From assembly GCF_037975245.1 (NCBI RefSeq), contig NC_092565.1:19814999-19878998 (forward strand): a stretch of 64,000 nt of DNA. Direction: 5' to 3'. Position 1 is the first letter of the stretch. Each line of letters starts with the position of its first letter. Both the position numbers and the translations under genes were made by a program. Shown in pieces: positions 38,101 to 53,100 of the stretch. The notes beneath the pieces are model-generated. The model was not told the origin of the DNA. It made no database searches and saw only the letters and a list, made by a program, of their open reading frames with translations. This DNA is from Apostichopus japonicus. Taxonomy: Eukaryota > Echinodermata > Holothuroidea > Aspidochirotida > Stichopodidae.

Positions 38101-41100
38101 TCAAACGTTGACAATCGGACAGTTCTGCGAAGCCTAAGCTTCTCAGTGCTACATTCTGCTCTGACAACGATTCCGATGAATTTCTTCCATAATTTCCGGT
38201 GAAATTTCTTATAAATTAGATATGATTTCAAAGACTCCTTAAGCCGCCATATATGTAGTAGATCGGTGGTTTCGTGGTCTTTGTGTAACACAAGATAAGT
38301 TTTAACAGCAGACTCTTCGTTGTTTATGCATCGCGATATCAAGCTCCAGCGCGAAGAATGTTCGCGTGTATAGGCTACTCTAACGTTTACAATCGGACAG
38401 TTCTGCGAAGCCTAAGCTTCTCGGTGCTACATTCTGCTCTTTCGGTGTAACTAATACTTTTCAAGTTTCATTTTACTGTTTATTTGATCCGTGAATTTTA
38501 TTTCAGCGATTTCGAAGAACAGTTTATGAACTGTGGTTTGAGTGTGAGTGTACTATGTGCAACGCTATACAAGTACACCAACTGGGCGTCGTAGGATATA
38601 CGTTCGCGAGTATGTACGTTATATATATTAGGCAATCCAATGTGCTTACACGTGAGTTTATTTGCTGCGGAAATGGGAGTGCTAACTTCAAGTCGCCTGT
38701 TTTGCCTATTTGCAAGCACTACGTCAATCACCATATTGAAGCGTTCGAACAAACGGTACTTTTGGTGAGAAACTGGTGAATTTGAAAACCAGATTTCCAC
38801 AAGAAGAAAACGTCGAATGGCGACAATTTTTACATGGTTTGAAAGAGAAAAATAATAACTACAAGGACAATGTATCAAATTCTTCCACCAGACAATTCCT
38901 TTAAATATAGTATAGGGTGTTTCTATGTCAAACTCTTAACCCACAAAGAAGAAGATATAAAACAGTTTAACCAGGGTTTTGGTTTCTACAGTTTCCCATC
39001 ATCCCCCCTTTCTTAGTCTATGTTATTTTCACATATGTTTAACATAAAAGTGAACCAAATGGCATTGACATTGTTTCAGACCTTTAGCATAGGAAGTGAG
39101 AGCCGATAAGCTCAGTGAACTGAAAGTTAAGTTTGGAGTTATTGAAAGATAGGTCAGTATGAGGAACCATGGAAGATATATACTTATCCTGTCTTGTACA
39201 ATATATTCTTGATGATTCTGAAGGACTGCACAGTAATAAAGGAAACTGCATAGTGCTGATGAAGGGAAATGATACCAGACCATATAGTAACATTAGCATG
39301 CCTGGGTGCCATTCAGCGTCTGTGTAACCAGTTTTACAGCGTTCGCATTTGCTGTGTGGAAGAATCAATATCTATAATCTGTCCATTTCAAGTCGCATAC
39401 CAAGATCATGTGCATTTTTTTGTATTCTCTTTCAATGGGACTAATTATGAGCTACAGTACTTCACTTGACATAACAGTGTAACACTGTCATCATCACATT
39501 GTTACAGTCTCAATGTAAGGGAACTAGGGTTGAGAATGGATGAGAACTTTGTTTGGGATTTGACATTTTGTGCCCAGACTCTTTATCTTGGGTGATTTTT
39601 GGTAAAGAGTGTCTACCCATGTCTACAGATATTTGGTTGTAAAGGTTGCCTGCTAGAACAAGGGGGAAGTGTTCTGTCAACTGTCCTGTTACGTTTTGCC
39701 AAAATTAGTTCATCTGCTTTTCTCTAAAGTTGCAAAATTCTCTTCAAAACATACCAAATTGCCTCAATTTTAAATAATAAGAATGTACATGGCAAGATTA
39801 ATACACATATATCGATAAAATAATACTTCTTTGAGAATGTTGTAATGAGAAATCAACTTTATACATAACACATGTATTTTGCATCCTAAAAAAATAGCTT
39901 ACCTGTCTCCTCACAACCATAGCAATCTTGCTTGACCAAGTTTACTGGGATCCAATAACTTGAAGCACATTACTCCCTTAGTGAAAACAAGTCGCCTCTG
40001 GTATCAGCCATCAGCCAAATTCTTGTTCCACCACCTAGAGTGCCTGGACCTGTTTTGTTATGTAGTTGTGAGTACACAAGATAGCTTGTTGCTCTTAAAC
40101 ATATTATTTATTTATTTTACCAAATTTCTATAGCGCCTTATCCAATCAGAAATTGCTCTTTACAGTAAGGCGCTTTACAGTAAAATACATACAAACATGA
40201 TATAAATCAATAATGTAAGGTAGAAAAAGGGTAGAAAATTTGTACAATCTGACAATAAATTGTATAAAAACTGCAAATGGGAAATAGAAAATTATACCAA
40301 ACAAATTCTTCAAATTTAAAATATACAAATGTGAAAATTTTTCAATTTTAAAATATGTAATATAATAACTCCAAAGTCCAAACTGTGAGAAGTAAAGAGT
40401 TATCAGATTTGGAAACTTTCTAACTTTGCTAACTTTCTCTGCGACCCTGTGGGGGCTAACCCTCTGTGCGGCCCTGTGGACGCTAACTTTCTCTGCGACC
40501 CTGTGGGCGCTTACCCTCCCTCCGACCCTGTGACACTAACTTTCTCTGCGAAGGTTTTTGCTTAGTAAGCTTGTCACTTGTAAATATGCAAACCAGTAAG
40601 TTTTGGAATTTTGGAAACTTTCATCAAAACACTTGGTATCCTTTGCATTTCTATACAAGTTTTCTGATCAGCTTAACATGAAATATTGTGCTTTAATGTA
40701 TGTCAGAATCAGACAAAAGAAGTTAATTTAACACATAATTACATAACTTAAACTGTTGTGCACAACACATCCAGAATAATTTAGTGTTCAAGTTTTGTGT
40801 CGCAGTTTTGAAGGCCCTCAACTTTGTTCCATGTAAAATACTATGGTTCCTGCGTACATAAACTGCTGCACATTTGTGCACTTGTATATTAAAGGTATGC
40901 TCTATTGGCCCCAAATATGCTAGATATTCAAATACGGTCACCTTTGGTCAAAATTCTTAAACTGTTTCAATTACAAATTTTCCTCACTGGAACATTCACC
41001 ATCTTGTGTGTTCCTTAAAAATGGCACTGTAAAATTGGTACTGTTGCAAAATCTGGTGAATTCCTTACCTTGTACTAATCTACATGTACATCAAATGTAA

Positions 41101-44100
41101 AACTATCATGGCATATATAACCCTTATTGAAAACCTTTCTCTGAGATATAGAAAATATAGGACTTTGTTATTAGAAGAAATCTTTTCATGGAATAACAAT
41201 GTGTTTGTATAGATTTCTCTAGTCAATCCTACCATACAACAATATTTTGCAGACTGTGATCTAAATAATCTGTGAAAATAACCCTAGAGGGAATTGGAGT
41301 CAGGGTTTCATATTATAGTAGTTTGGTCAAAGGTTCACATTATTATTTGAATGTGAAAAATATTTAATATAATATGGAACCATGAAATATGAAATCCATA
41401 AACTCACTTCCACCTGATAACTCATTTTTATCAGCATGAAAAGATTGAATATAGCAGTGGGCACAGCATTCATTGAAAATGATTGTGGAAAAGCCAATAT
41501 CTCCATGAGATGCTCTTGCATCATGTGTTTGGTGGTGGCTTGTAAGGGGGAGAGAGTGTAGTCTCACTGGTGTCAAAAGGTTAACAGGTGTATTTTACAT
41601 TGATTGAGCACCATATGATAGTGAACATTGGCTCCATATTGGAATTTCTGTGCATGATTGAGGGCTGTGGTATTGACAACACAGTACCTGCCAAGTTGCA
41701 TCAAGAGGACACACAAGTATATGACTCTAGTCATTGTTATGGTGGGAAAACTTTGAACCCTCATCTACAGACCACAGCGCTGTGTTGTGCCAATTTATTA
41801 TAACATAGAGCTATATTGTAATAAACAAGGGGGAGTCCAGCACTGTTCAAAGTAACAAAGCATTAGCTGCTGTATGCCGTTACTAACTTAACAATTAATC
41901 ATATTCCACTTTTCTCCAGATTCTCCTTGAGTCTAAGCCAATGGTTTGTATGATCTTTACCAATTTCTTCTCCTTGCCCAAAATAAGATTGAATTGAAAA
42001 AGATTCTCTTACCCATCTCCAGTGAATTTATGCACTTTAATATCTTTATAAACTACATAAAAGACGGTTATGTAAAATTATAGCACTGCATCCGCTAGAT
42101 GACCCACTTTGGATCACCGAATTAATTTCCTCTTCATTCTGAATCTACTACTTTAAGTTGGCATTACCAGCTTATAGAGATGAGAATTCTGCCATCAATT
42201 CCTGATGCAAATTAGTCAAGGCCTATGGGCATCTGCAGCGATAGTATTATTGTCCTAAGGTGTTTTAGTCGTGTAATTCATTGCGTATTGGTGTACAGTA
42301 ATTACTGTATGTTTCATCGGTAGAATAGAGATGCTTGTTTTGGTGAATAACTTGGTCAATCATCAGCAAGTCCTGTCTGTAAGAACAACTTAAAAAATTT
42401 CTATTGAAAAGGAAAAGTTTTTCTCGAAATTTGCAACTCAATATTTTATATTTCAAGTTATTTTGATTTAGAGGGAAGGAGAGGATAGGGGGGTATGGGC
42501 AGCTATTTTCTTAGACAGTATATTCCTGAGAGGAGTGACTGCTACAGTATTTCCTTTAAAATTTCAATTCCATTTGTACCTTGTGAAAGACAAATGTTCA
42601 GAGTGCATGATATTTTTTCAGTGTTTGTTAATTGGTTGTTACTGTCTTTTTTTTTATCTTACAGGTATGGAGGATGGTGTACAGTTCCTGCACCAGCCCA
42701 AGGAGATATAGCTAATGATCTCTGGAACATCTTGGGAAGGTAGGTTCCGTGATTGATCAGCGAAGCCTACAGGGCTGAAAGATATCAGTCATGTATTCCT
42801 CTATGAAGGATCTTACAACATATATTAAAGGTCATCAGAAAAGGTCTCAATTTTAGAGTTGCTAACAAACTGATAAAAGTTTCAGAAGTTGCTTCTGTGT
42901 TTTCACTCTCCAATTCATCTTCCAGATTGTTTGAGTGTTAATCTTAGATACTGAAACATCTCAGACAATTAAGATCCTTTGAGGTGACCATAATTAAATG
43001 GCTTCTAGCATATTATGAGGTAATACTGATGACTTTTTTAAAAGTAATCTATCAAAATATCACTTCCTTCAGCAAATTTAAGCAAAAACAAATACTGTAG
43101 TTCTAACAAACTGAACCTCTAAATAATGTGTGTTAACGAGACAAACTTTGAGGAAAGTGAAGTGTTGCAACAACAAGAATGTGTCAAATGATGAGCAAGT
43201 TTACAGCAAGAGTGAATGTTTATTTATATCATTTAGTGAACTATATCAACAATGCAGCATGACTCTTCTTGTGCCAGAGAAATGCGCCTATTTCTGGTAC
43301 GGATATAACCCACATAATCAGAAGAAATGTCCCATATTTTGTTCTAAAAATGCCTGGTTATATCTGGAACAAACTTTGTAAATCCGCCAAGAAAGCAATT
43401 TTCCGACAAACCTTGTGGGACATGGTTCATTTCTCCGGCTTCTAGGTCATAGTTTTAGTTTATTTGACAAATAAGTATGTCAAAGAAAGCATGAAATACA
43501 ATTACTGCTATGAATAACAACTAAATATCTAGGTTGAACAGGTTTCAGGCAGTGACACATGGCTGTTTCATATATACAGTATCTGTCTGAAAGAGCTATT
43601 GGAAACGATGCTTGCGGGAAAAATCACTTAAAAAATGTAAAAGACAGGGAAAAAAGGTGTTTGTCATTTCATGAGCAAATTGTGACCATTTTATAGAAGT
43701 GGTTGCTCTTGGCTAAAGTGGTAAATTAAGTCTATAATATGAGCAAACAAATGTCAGAGACAACCCAAATTTGGAGAATTTGGGACAGAGATGGGAAAAT
43801 TGGTTCTGGATCATGTTAAACTAGAAATATAAAGGCATGAAAGATGTTTTGTAACGAATTCTTGCAAACTGTACACATTTATTAAAAGGGTGTTGTGTAA
43901 ACATTTTGTTGTAAAAGCAAACACTTCTCAGAGTTTGGGTGGTGGGAATGAACACATCTACTGTATTTGGTATATATTTTCCATGGTTTTATTGAACAAT
44001 TTTTAGCTGCACCAATCACCTCCTGTTAACAGTTAAACTATATTTAGATATCTGGTGAAGATTTTGTTGCATATCTTGTAATACATCTATTTTTTGTCAA

Positions 44101-47100
44101 TATTCGTAGAGCTCAGCAAAATACACTCTGTAGCTTGAGCACTGCTAACAAAGTGGAATAGACAAGTAATTGAAAGCATGAATATTTACTACAAGGGTGT
44201 TATGAGGATGTGTGTCGTCATTGTATTTATTTTGTATTTATTTGTATTTATTTGTATTTGTATTTATTTTCACCCCACTCTTCTTAACTATCTCCATGTG
44301 ATATAAATATTCATGCGCAAAGATGATCCAATTCCTCAGTAAACACCAAACCAAGTCTTGATTATATATCAACAGTTCAGTCAGGTTCAAATAGATTAAA
44401 ATACAGACAGTGGAATATCACCTGCTAAGCACTTCGGGTGGTAGAATGAGCAGAAATACCATTGACTGGGAGGGTTGGGTCATAGAGGGTGTACAGTGTT
44501 ACAAAGATTACCAGTTCACTCTAGGCACAGTAGAGTGATAGTGCTGAGGTTGTGGGGAGACAGGTAATGTAATCAGTTGTAAATATTCAAACATGGTAGT
44601 TTTGGGATACTCATGAGGTAAAACAAGCTACAGTAGAAGGGTGACTTCCTGTGATCTTCGAAAAAATTCAACAGATTTTGAATCAGATTATCACACACAA
44701 AGCAAATGTACTGAATATGGGGCAAATTGGCTAGGTATCAATAGACCTTTGATATTTAGCTTCACAAAATTAATGTTATTAACAGCTTCAAAATCCAACC
44801 ATACTGTAGATTGCTTCAAGGTGTTACATCAGGACGGAATACTCAAAAGCAACCTAATGTGTCGTCGTCGGTTGAATGTCTGAAGCCATCAAGATTTGTG
44901 GAAATGTAGTTCTAAGCTCTGGGATGCTTTCTGAGATAATAACCCAAATAAGTATTCAGTTTATAGCAATCATGCAGTTTTTATTCTCGAGAGGGGAATT
45001 TCATTGGTATTCTGCAAGTATAAAGCAAAGGCAAATTATTCCTAAGGAAAAGCTAATACCAGCATCAGCTCAAACCCATCTTCTAGAGTTACAAATCAGC
45101 TGACAGGGAGTATATGGGATGGAATGCAATAAAATCTTTGAAATTTCCAACATTTCTATGATTATTCAGATAACAGTATGAAGGCTCCTCTTTCACACAA
45201 GATTTCTTTCCTGTTTGTGTAGATTGTGAATTCACTGCTACGTTAGTCGAGTGCCACTCCCTGCTTATATTTCTTTTCCATTGAAGAAAATTGCCTCATG
45301 TCATCATAGGAATATGGAATGTGGAATAAGTGTATTAAAGTGGGTATCACATAGAAAGTTCTTACATTGATTTTACTGTACAGTATGCAAAATAGCCAGA
45401 GTTACTACACAGATAGATGATGCCAAAATGTAGTCAGGTTGCACAGAATCTCTGCAGTGTTGATAAAATATTTATTGATTTAAAGAAAAATTGGAGACCT
45501 TGGAATGGGGCCCTCTAGTCGTTCCCAAAATCAACAGAGGGAGCTATCATATATATCGGTCCAATCTAGTTCTTGGAAACTTGATGAGTTGTAGTCTCTG
45601 ACTGCACATCATATATATCAGTGCTGGAGTTGTTCACTAGTAATGTTGGTTTCGTAATTACTGAAGGATATTCTTTGAAACTTTATATCTGCCCAATTTT
45701 TGGAGGAAGACAGAAGAAAATTATTGTGAGTAGAAGTCAACATGTCAAAATTTCATTTCGGATGAGAGCACCTGGAGGGGGGGAGGACTCAGTTTTTTTT
45801 GGGGGGGTAGGGCATATGCCATAAAAATATAGTGACATGTCTGCTAGGGATCAGTAATTCAACTGGACCATTTTAACCTTTATAACGTCCTTGTGTTTCC
45901 TGGGGCTTCCCTCACAAGTTTTGCCCATTAAAGTCCATTGCTTTCCCATGAGAGTGTAACCACACCACAGTGGTTATTCAGAATTATGAGGAGACAGGTA
46001 AGCTCGTAGCACGTAAATAACCAAACCTGGTAAGTTTTTTTCAATTTTATCATGTCCTCATTTTATTTTCCTTCACTTCTCAGGGTGTCTTTCGCTGAAT
46101 GTCGCAGAGAGTTGAGAGATGTATACTGCGCCTACCATTACAACACAACTGGCGGTTGTCTCCCTCCCACTTTCATCGAACCCAGAAAGGTAAGAATCCA
46201 GTTAAGATGATCAATATAAACACAGGGTAACTCAATAAATGTGGGGGTTTGAGTACAGTCGGGGTGAGATATGAGGTGGCACAGCTAGCCCTATCAGCCC
46301 CCTGCATCTATTTGAGAAATTGCTTTTCTGTTTCCCCTTATCCATTTCCTCCTTCTCTACATCTCTTTGCCCTCTCCTTCCACCTTTCCTTCACTCTCCC
46401 TGCCCCCACCTTCCTCCCTCCCCCAAAAATAATTTAAAAAAATGAAGGAAAAGTTTCCCATTGGTTCTTGTAATCAAATAAACATGAGCTTTGTCTTTGT
46501 TAAAATTTGTAGTCAGTGTCTATTTTCTTTTCTTCGTCTTCGATTTTTATTTCGGCTAAGAATAACATTCTGAAAGATGTTGAAAGATCTACTTGAAATT
46601 TGAAAATACATAAGGATGTCAATACCATAAGCTCAAGTATACTTGGAGGTTGTTGATACAACACTATGTTCCAGTTTAAAGTCCATCCAGCCTTGCATTT
46701 TACTGTCTGCTGTAAAGATTATAAACAAAAGCTTCATAGAATAATAGGAAATTCAAGTTGTGTTGTTTTATTGCCTATATTTGCTTGGTAATTACTGAAA
46801 ATACCAGTCAAGGCAACCACAATTTGGTTTGAGTCTTTGTGAAAAGCACCACGCTAAATCCTAAACTTTGAAGCAGCAGTCTTATTTTATCGCAACAATA
46901 AAGTAAACACTGTAATCAAATCACTTAGTTTGACAGTTTTGTTTGGCTTTTGAACTTCAATATCAGACAAAGCAAATAATAACACAAGATAACAAAATAT
47001 TATTAAGTGATTTAAGAAGTGACCTAACTTTGTTATCTGTTACATGAGTTAAACTTAGCCTTGATGTCATTATCCATTTTTTCTTTCTTAAATGGGATGA

Positions 47101-50100
47101 TTGCTTTGTGTTGGAATTGTAGAAAATTATACTACCAATTGTTGCTATCAATTTATGAAAACCATAATCTTAGATCAGCTGGTGTTCATGTCACTTTTTT
47201 GAGTTGAAATTGATTAATATTGCAATTTTAGTCCATACTAAAATCCCAACACTCAGAGGAAGTCTGTTTAATAGTCCAGTTTCACTTTAAGTAGTGAAGC
47301 AAAAGTCGATTATTTGAAGTTTGGTTTCTCCATGTGTTTTGATACTACAGTTATATGAAAAGTGTCCGGCCAACGAAATGTTGAGGATTGAATTAGATTT
47401 ATTAAAATACTGACTCAATTGCATTCATTTGGTGTCTTAGTTTTGGTTAATTGCAATCTTATTTTAAGAAATACTTAAATACTTTAAAATATTTCAAAAA
47501 ATACTTTAAAAAAAAAAAAAAATTGAAAAACTAAAAAAAAAAAAAAAAAAATTCTTTTAAGAAACCATTTGAATGCAAAATGCTGCTTTAAACATAAAAG
47601 AAATGGTTAAATGAGGGAGGCCAACTTGTCACATGTAACAAGTTTAATTTGAGCAAACTGGTTGTGATAAATGGAATTATTGACATTGCCTCAGGAATAT
47701 TCTGTCATGATGAAATCACAGAACATACCAATCACTGATGCTTGCTATCAGACTCCTCGCTCGTGATCACCGAACAGGAAGTTGAGTTTTTCTGTACTAG
47801 AAGAAAAAGCATGAAGCTGTAAACCTTGTGATGTACAGCGCTGTCTCTAATGTCGACCACTAATATCACTAATGTGTCAACAAACAACAACGCAGGACGT
47901 TTGAAGATCACCACGAGCTGTGTTTACATTACAAATTTTAACACGGAGCTCTGGGTTCAACACTGTGCTTGTGGTCCGATTTAAATGGGCCTCGGTTGCT
48001 ATTGAAGTATAATCGAGAGATTAATCTTAGGTAGTTTATGTAATAGTTTGGCTGGACTAGAGAGACCACAAAGCCCACACATTGTCCATCAGTATTAATT
48101 GGTCATTTGATAGGAATAAAACGGCTTCTAAATTTGTTGCGGTTCTACTTGTGTTTGTCAGTGATACTGTGCGTTATTATCATCAAGCAAGTCATATCAT
48201 CAACAATCAATCCGTTTCTTTAATTGTTCTGGGAGAAAATCAGTCGTTTCACTGTGCTCTCTGATTGATTCCAGAAACGTCGAAATTGACGTGAACTGGA
48301 AATGTTTATAGACTCCATTCAATTTTATCTTGATTACTTTTTTTTTCCCCCTTTCATTCTGCTGAGCTGCAATTTGAAACTCCTGCCTATTGGTCTATTT
48401 GTCTGATTACTGATTACTAAATGACAAAACAGAGGGACTGTTATGTCTCATTTTGTCCGTCGTTTGCTGCTAGATTTCACAGCCCAGGATTTTGAAAGTG
48501 GCGTGGAAACAGAATCAAAAGTATTTGTAGTACCAATGTATAACCCGTAAGGAAAATAATCTTATCCTATATACTCACTTCATCCAAAATGTTGTGTTTG
48601 TTGCAGAAACACAAAACTTGAGTACTATTTTACACAGTTAATGTTGATCCTTTCCGGGCAAATTTTTTAATGGTTGTCCAGTCGTTCGAGACAGCAAATT
48701 TTTGTTTGGAAAACCAAAATCAGCTTTTGTGATTGGTTGTCCGGTGGACGACTGGTTGTTAAAATCAAGTTCGGATTGTATCGTCATCAAAATATCCCCA
48801 GATAGGTGAAAATATTGATTGGTACAGTATCACCCTTTATTCTCTGAGATACCAAAATAGTAATTAAAATAATGCCTCAATGCCTGGTGTTCTCAATCAC
48901 CAAACCTACACATCTCTCCTGCAGTTTACATATTGGTCATTCTTTGTTATTTTGCTATATTTTTTCAGACAACCAAATTTGTGGTTCGGCCATTCAAATG
49001 GTACAAATTTAAGGAAAAGAAAAACGAATACTTAACAATTTTCATGCTGTTAAGTTAATTTCTAGATAGTGAGTGTACTAAGAGGCTGGAAGACACTTAT
49101 GTTTTGTGTTCAAAAAATTTATAAAAGGTATATATTTGATTGATTTTATTGTTTTTGCACCACATTTTGTTATGTGGATAAATTCCATGGCTTTATTTTT
49201 CTCTCTTAACCTATCTCGTATATACTGTACATGCACTTCAGTCTACTTAGCTTATAATAATCGGTAGCATTCCTGGTCTGCACTTCCAACGATATCCTGT
49301 TGAAGGTCACTGCCCCAGCTCTTCCTAGACAAATCTACCATTCCACTGGAAATCACCTTTACCCATTCATTTCTGTATTCCTTTATAGATTTGTTCACCC
49401 GATTCAGTTTGGTTTAATAGAATTCTACTGTTGTACCATAACTAAATATTTATAGTGTAATGCGTAGTACACATGGGTGGTCGGTGTAATTGTCAATGTC
49501 TATATATAACTTTGTTAAATTCTTGGTACTTTAGAAATTATGTTGTCTCTTCTACTGTATTACATTGTATGGCTATATATACATACATTTTCATCGTGTA
49601 AGTTTGGTTGTGTGTATTATGTATACATTCACGGGGAATAATTTAATGATAAAAGTTTGTTAAATATATAGTAGTTCTAATGGCTGTGAGTTTTGTCTTT
49701 CATAAACTTCTATGGTTACAGTGTAAAAAAATGAATATACATCTTTGCACTAGCCGCAGCTTGTATAAAGCAAGTTGCCCATTTTGCATAGCTCCTAAAG
49801 GATTCCCTTCTCCCTAACTTTGCACATGAATTTGATGATTTGTGACGGAGAACAAACCATAAGTACATATTATTTATTGCATTTAGCCAAATTATATCAG
49901 ATGCAATTGCTTAACCAGGAAAGAGTTAAGCCTGCTTGCTAATAGCAAATGTTAGGCATTAACACATTAGTGATTACCAACAAGGATTTTGATGTCCAAA
50001 TGCTTACATCAACTTCCTTTTCTCCATTGCGTTGAGGAAATCCTTGATGATGTATTATTACTTGTAGGTTCTGTATGTCTAGCAGAGGACATTGTATTTG

Positions 50101-53100
50101 TTTTAAATATTTTTTATATCAAGTCTATTTTTTTTAAGGAGACGTATACAACCAGCACTCTGGTGTATTGTGTTGAACATAAAACTTATTACATTACCAT
50201 AATTACATTGATATGAATGATGTTCCATTTACTTATTGGGGGGGGATGTTTTACCCTGCTTGTAACCAGCATTCTGGTATAATGTGTCCACAAACAACTT
50301 GTAATTACATCCCTTTTATTTGATTAGTGTAATCCTCAAATAATGTACAGTATGTACTATGACTTTGTATCTGGGTTCTATGGACAGGACATGCCATCAA
50401 TCTTTGTAGAGACTTTCTTGAAACAAATTTGCCCTAAATCTGAAAGCTCATCAATTTGAGATATGACTCGAGATAATTGTTTTGAAGGATACATTCAGTT
50501 AAAAAAAAAATTCTCTTGCATAGTCCAATTCCTTTCACACAAAATATAAATTTATAAATCATACAATAAAACTGAAACCATCATTTTGAGATATGACTTG
50601 AGATAATTGTTTAATTGTTTCAAAAGATATATGCAGTAAAACAAATTTTTTTCTTGTCTACTCCAATTCTATTCATAAAAAAATGAAGTAAAAGTTAAAC
50701 ATTTCTAAAAAATGTCTAGTTTGATGGATTGGATGCGGTCAATATTATGTGGGTTTCTGGATGATGAAATGTTGTGAAGCATACTGTAGGTATAGTTATG
50801 TTGATAATTTAACCTACATTTGGTGAAAAAAAAATTCTAGAAACTTGTCTTAATGAGTTAGTTTAATTGCAATCTTATTTTCATAATAACTTGGTATTTT
50901 TGATCAAGTTTTCTGGCCAACCTAAAAAAAAAATAAAAACAAAGCAAACCCCCCCCCCCCCAAAAGGTAAATATCTGTTAAAAATTTCACATAAAGGAAC
51001 GTTGTTGCCCCCATAATTAATATGTGGTATACGATGTAGACAACGTCAATGACAAAATCACTGTCTGTCTTATTAGATCTGCAGCCCTTAAACTACCCAA
51101 AGTTGAGTATATATATTTAGTCTTTCCTAACAGTCTGTTATCTCAAACAGATCAACATTTTTCAAATCGTTTTGAAGTGAATGCATTTGTTGGTAAAGTG
51201 CTTGTTTACAGATGGCATGATTATGTGAGGCTGTTAATGCAGGGAAAAGCTCTGAAATTATATAAAATACTCTTATTTAAAGTTTTGTGTAAAGTTATAT
51301 AAAAAGTTTTCAAAGGACAGTAACATTGAATATTTAATTATTCCCTGGATCCCTTTTATCTTTATGTCATTAATACTGTACTTATTATTAAAACTGATTT
51401 GCATATTTGATCAGGTTAGTACTTCCATGATCCAACCACTGTCGGGACCTTTCTCCATGAGCTACAAATGACTATATTAGGAACTCTATAGGCTCACCAA
51501 GTTCACATTTTACAGAATATGATGGCAAAAGATTTCATCAGTTAAATATATTCATTTTATAGTACAAGTCTGCTAACAAGGATTTCAGCAACACTTTTGA
51601 TGGAGGAGCTCTCAGAGTGAAGCTACGACTGTTATTATATATGACTGTAACCTTCTGGTATTGTTTTATCTAAATACAGTTACTCAACGTTCCATATCTT
51701 TACGTCATTAAAATTAGTCCTTGGTAATATCCTAACCTCTGTCAGGGAGCTTCCTTCCTTTCCAGTATTCTTGCTCCAAGAGCCGACAGTTTAAAGCTAC
51801 AATTTGTGCTAAATTTCTTTTTTTGGCACGTTATACTCACATCGTCACAGACTGATGAGTAGTACGGACAATATTCGTTAGTGTTATACTCCTCTATAGT
51901 CAGAGTGTGACACAAGGCCACAACCCAATTCAAATTTCAAGTTTTACCTAATATTCAATAGTTATTTCAAGACCTCTGAAATCATTTGCAGTTTCTGTTG
52001 AGCAATGATAATTAAGCCCTGCACAGAGATAGTGCAACTTCTATATTTTGCTATACACAGTGGTATATACAGCAGATTGAACATTATAATCCTCCCCAAT
52101 GTCTTTTGCTCTGAAAGTCAATAGGTCATATCCTGTAGACTTCTATTAAGTCCAATTATGTACAGACTGTACTATTAATAATATTTTTCTTGCAGTGCAG
52201 TTCCAATAACTGAAAGGTTGCTATGTTTGTAGGATGGTTCCCAGCTCTTCCTGTAATGTGTGGAAGTGTGAGACTGTTTGTTATCTTTCACCAGAGTTGA
52301 GTAAATATGCAGCTGTTTGATATACAGCTTGTGATTGTTGATATAATGAGGAATAATCCACCCTTTCTTGTGTACATAGTGTAAAGTTAAGAAGAACTAT
52401 AATGAAACGATTTTGCAACTTTACTGATGATGTTCTTCAGAATGAAGCAGATTTTTGTTGGGTTGATTTTGTTCAATTTTTTGGTAAATTTTTGATAGGT
52501 AAATCCTGTGACAATCTGTGTATAGCTTGGCTGGCCCTGTTTTGTTTTACGATTTCAAAACGCTATAGGGTTGAGAGGATGCGGTGAGAGGATGGGGTGC
52601 AAGTAAATTGTTGGAAGAACAGATGGGAAAGGGAAGTGGGAGGGTAGGTGGAGGCTAGTTAAATATAAAAATGGGTTTCCCTCAAATGTTAAGCAGGATA
52701 ACTACAGCCTTTGAAGCATTGAGATGGTATGGGCGATTAACTTCAGTCTCAACTATGACCACCACGATGGCAGGGTCGTGATTCAAAATATTTATGCTCT
52801 GAGTTTGAAAATGTACCTAAAATAGCCTTAAAGTGAACTTCTTGTTGGGCAAAAAACACCCTGGAGATTGTCTACTGTCAATTACTACCCTGGTGTAAAC
52901 ACGATATTTGTACTAGCTGCTTTGGTCAAATAATTGCAGACTATACCCCTCATTGGTTGTAATATATTAAATTAACCTTTTTGAGGTGTTTGGGCGTTTG
53001 AGGTTTTCCTAAGACTTTGATTTGTCTCGACAGTGCACAACTAAACAGCAGAGTTTTCCTGCTAAATATATGTGACTGAAATATAACCTTAATGTATTTA

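Larger units (their letters stand above)
38906..42664. other. first intron of the second gene, right part
   Basis: No exon is recognised. It holds a dispersed inverted-repeat copy (39897-40619) with a 27-bp minisatellite, and a short GCGCCTTA...TAAGGCGC pair near 40131-40173 next to a (TTTA)n-like run, which resembles the end of a small retroelement. The rest is unremarkable AT-rich sequence. Confidence 0.45.
42740..46083. other. second intron of the second gene
   Basis: No further exon is recognised. It contains a TGTATTTAT-type short repeat (44221-44268) and two copies of the dispersed inverted-repeat family (44490-44612 and 45983-46048). Confidence 0.45.

Noticed and set aside
38498-38878. 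126-codon minus-strand frame in the TTAA element
   Set aside because: No transposase motif or other domain is visible; it is kept only as a remark under the element.
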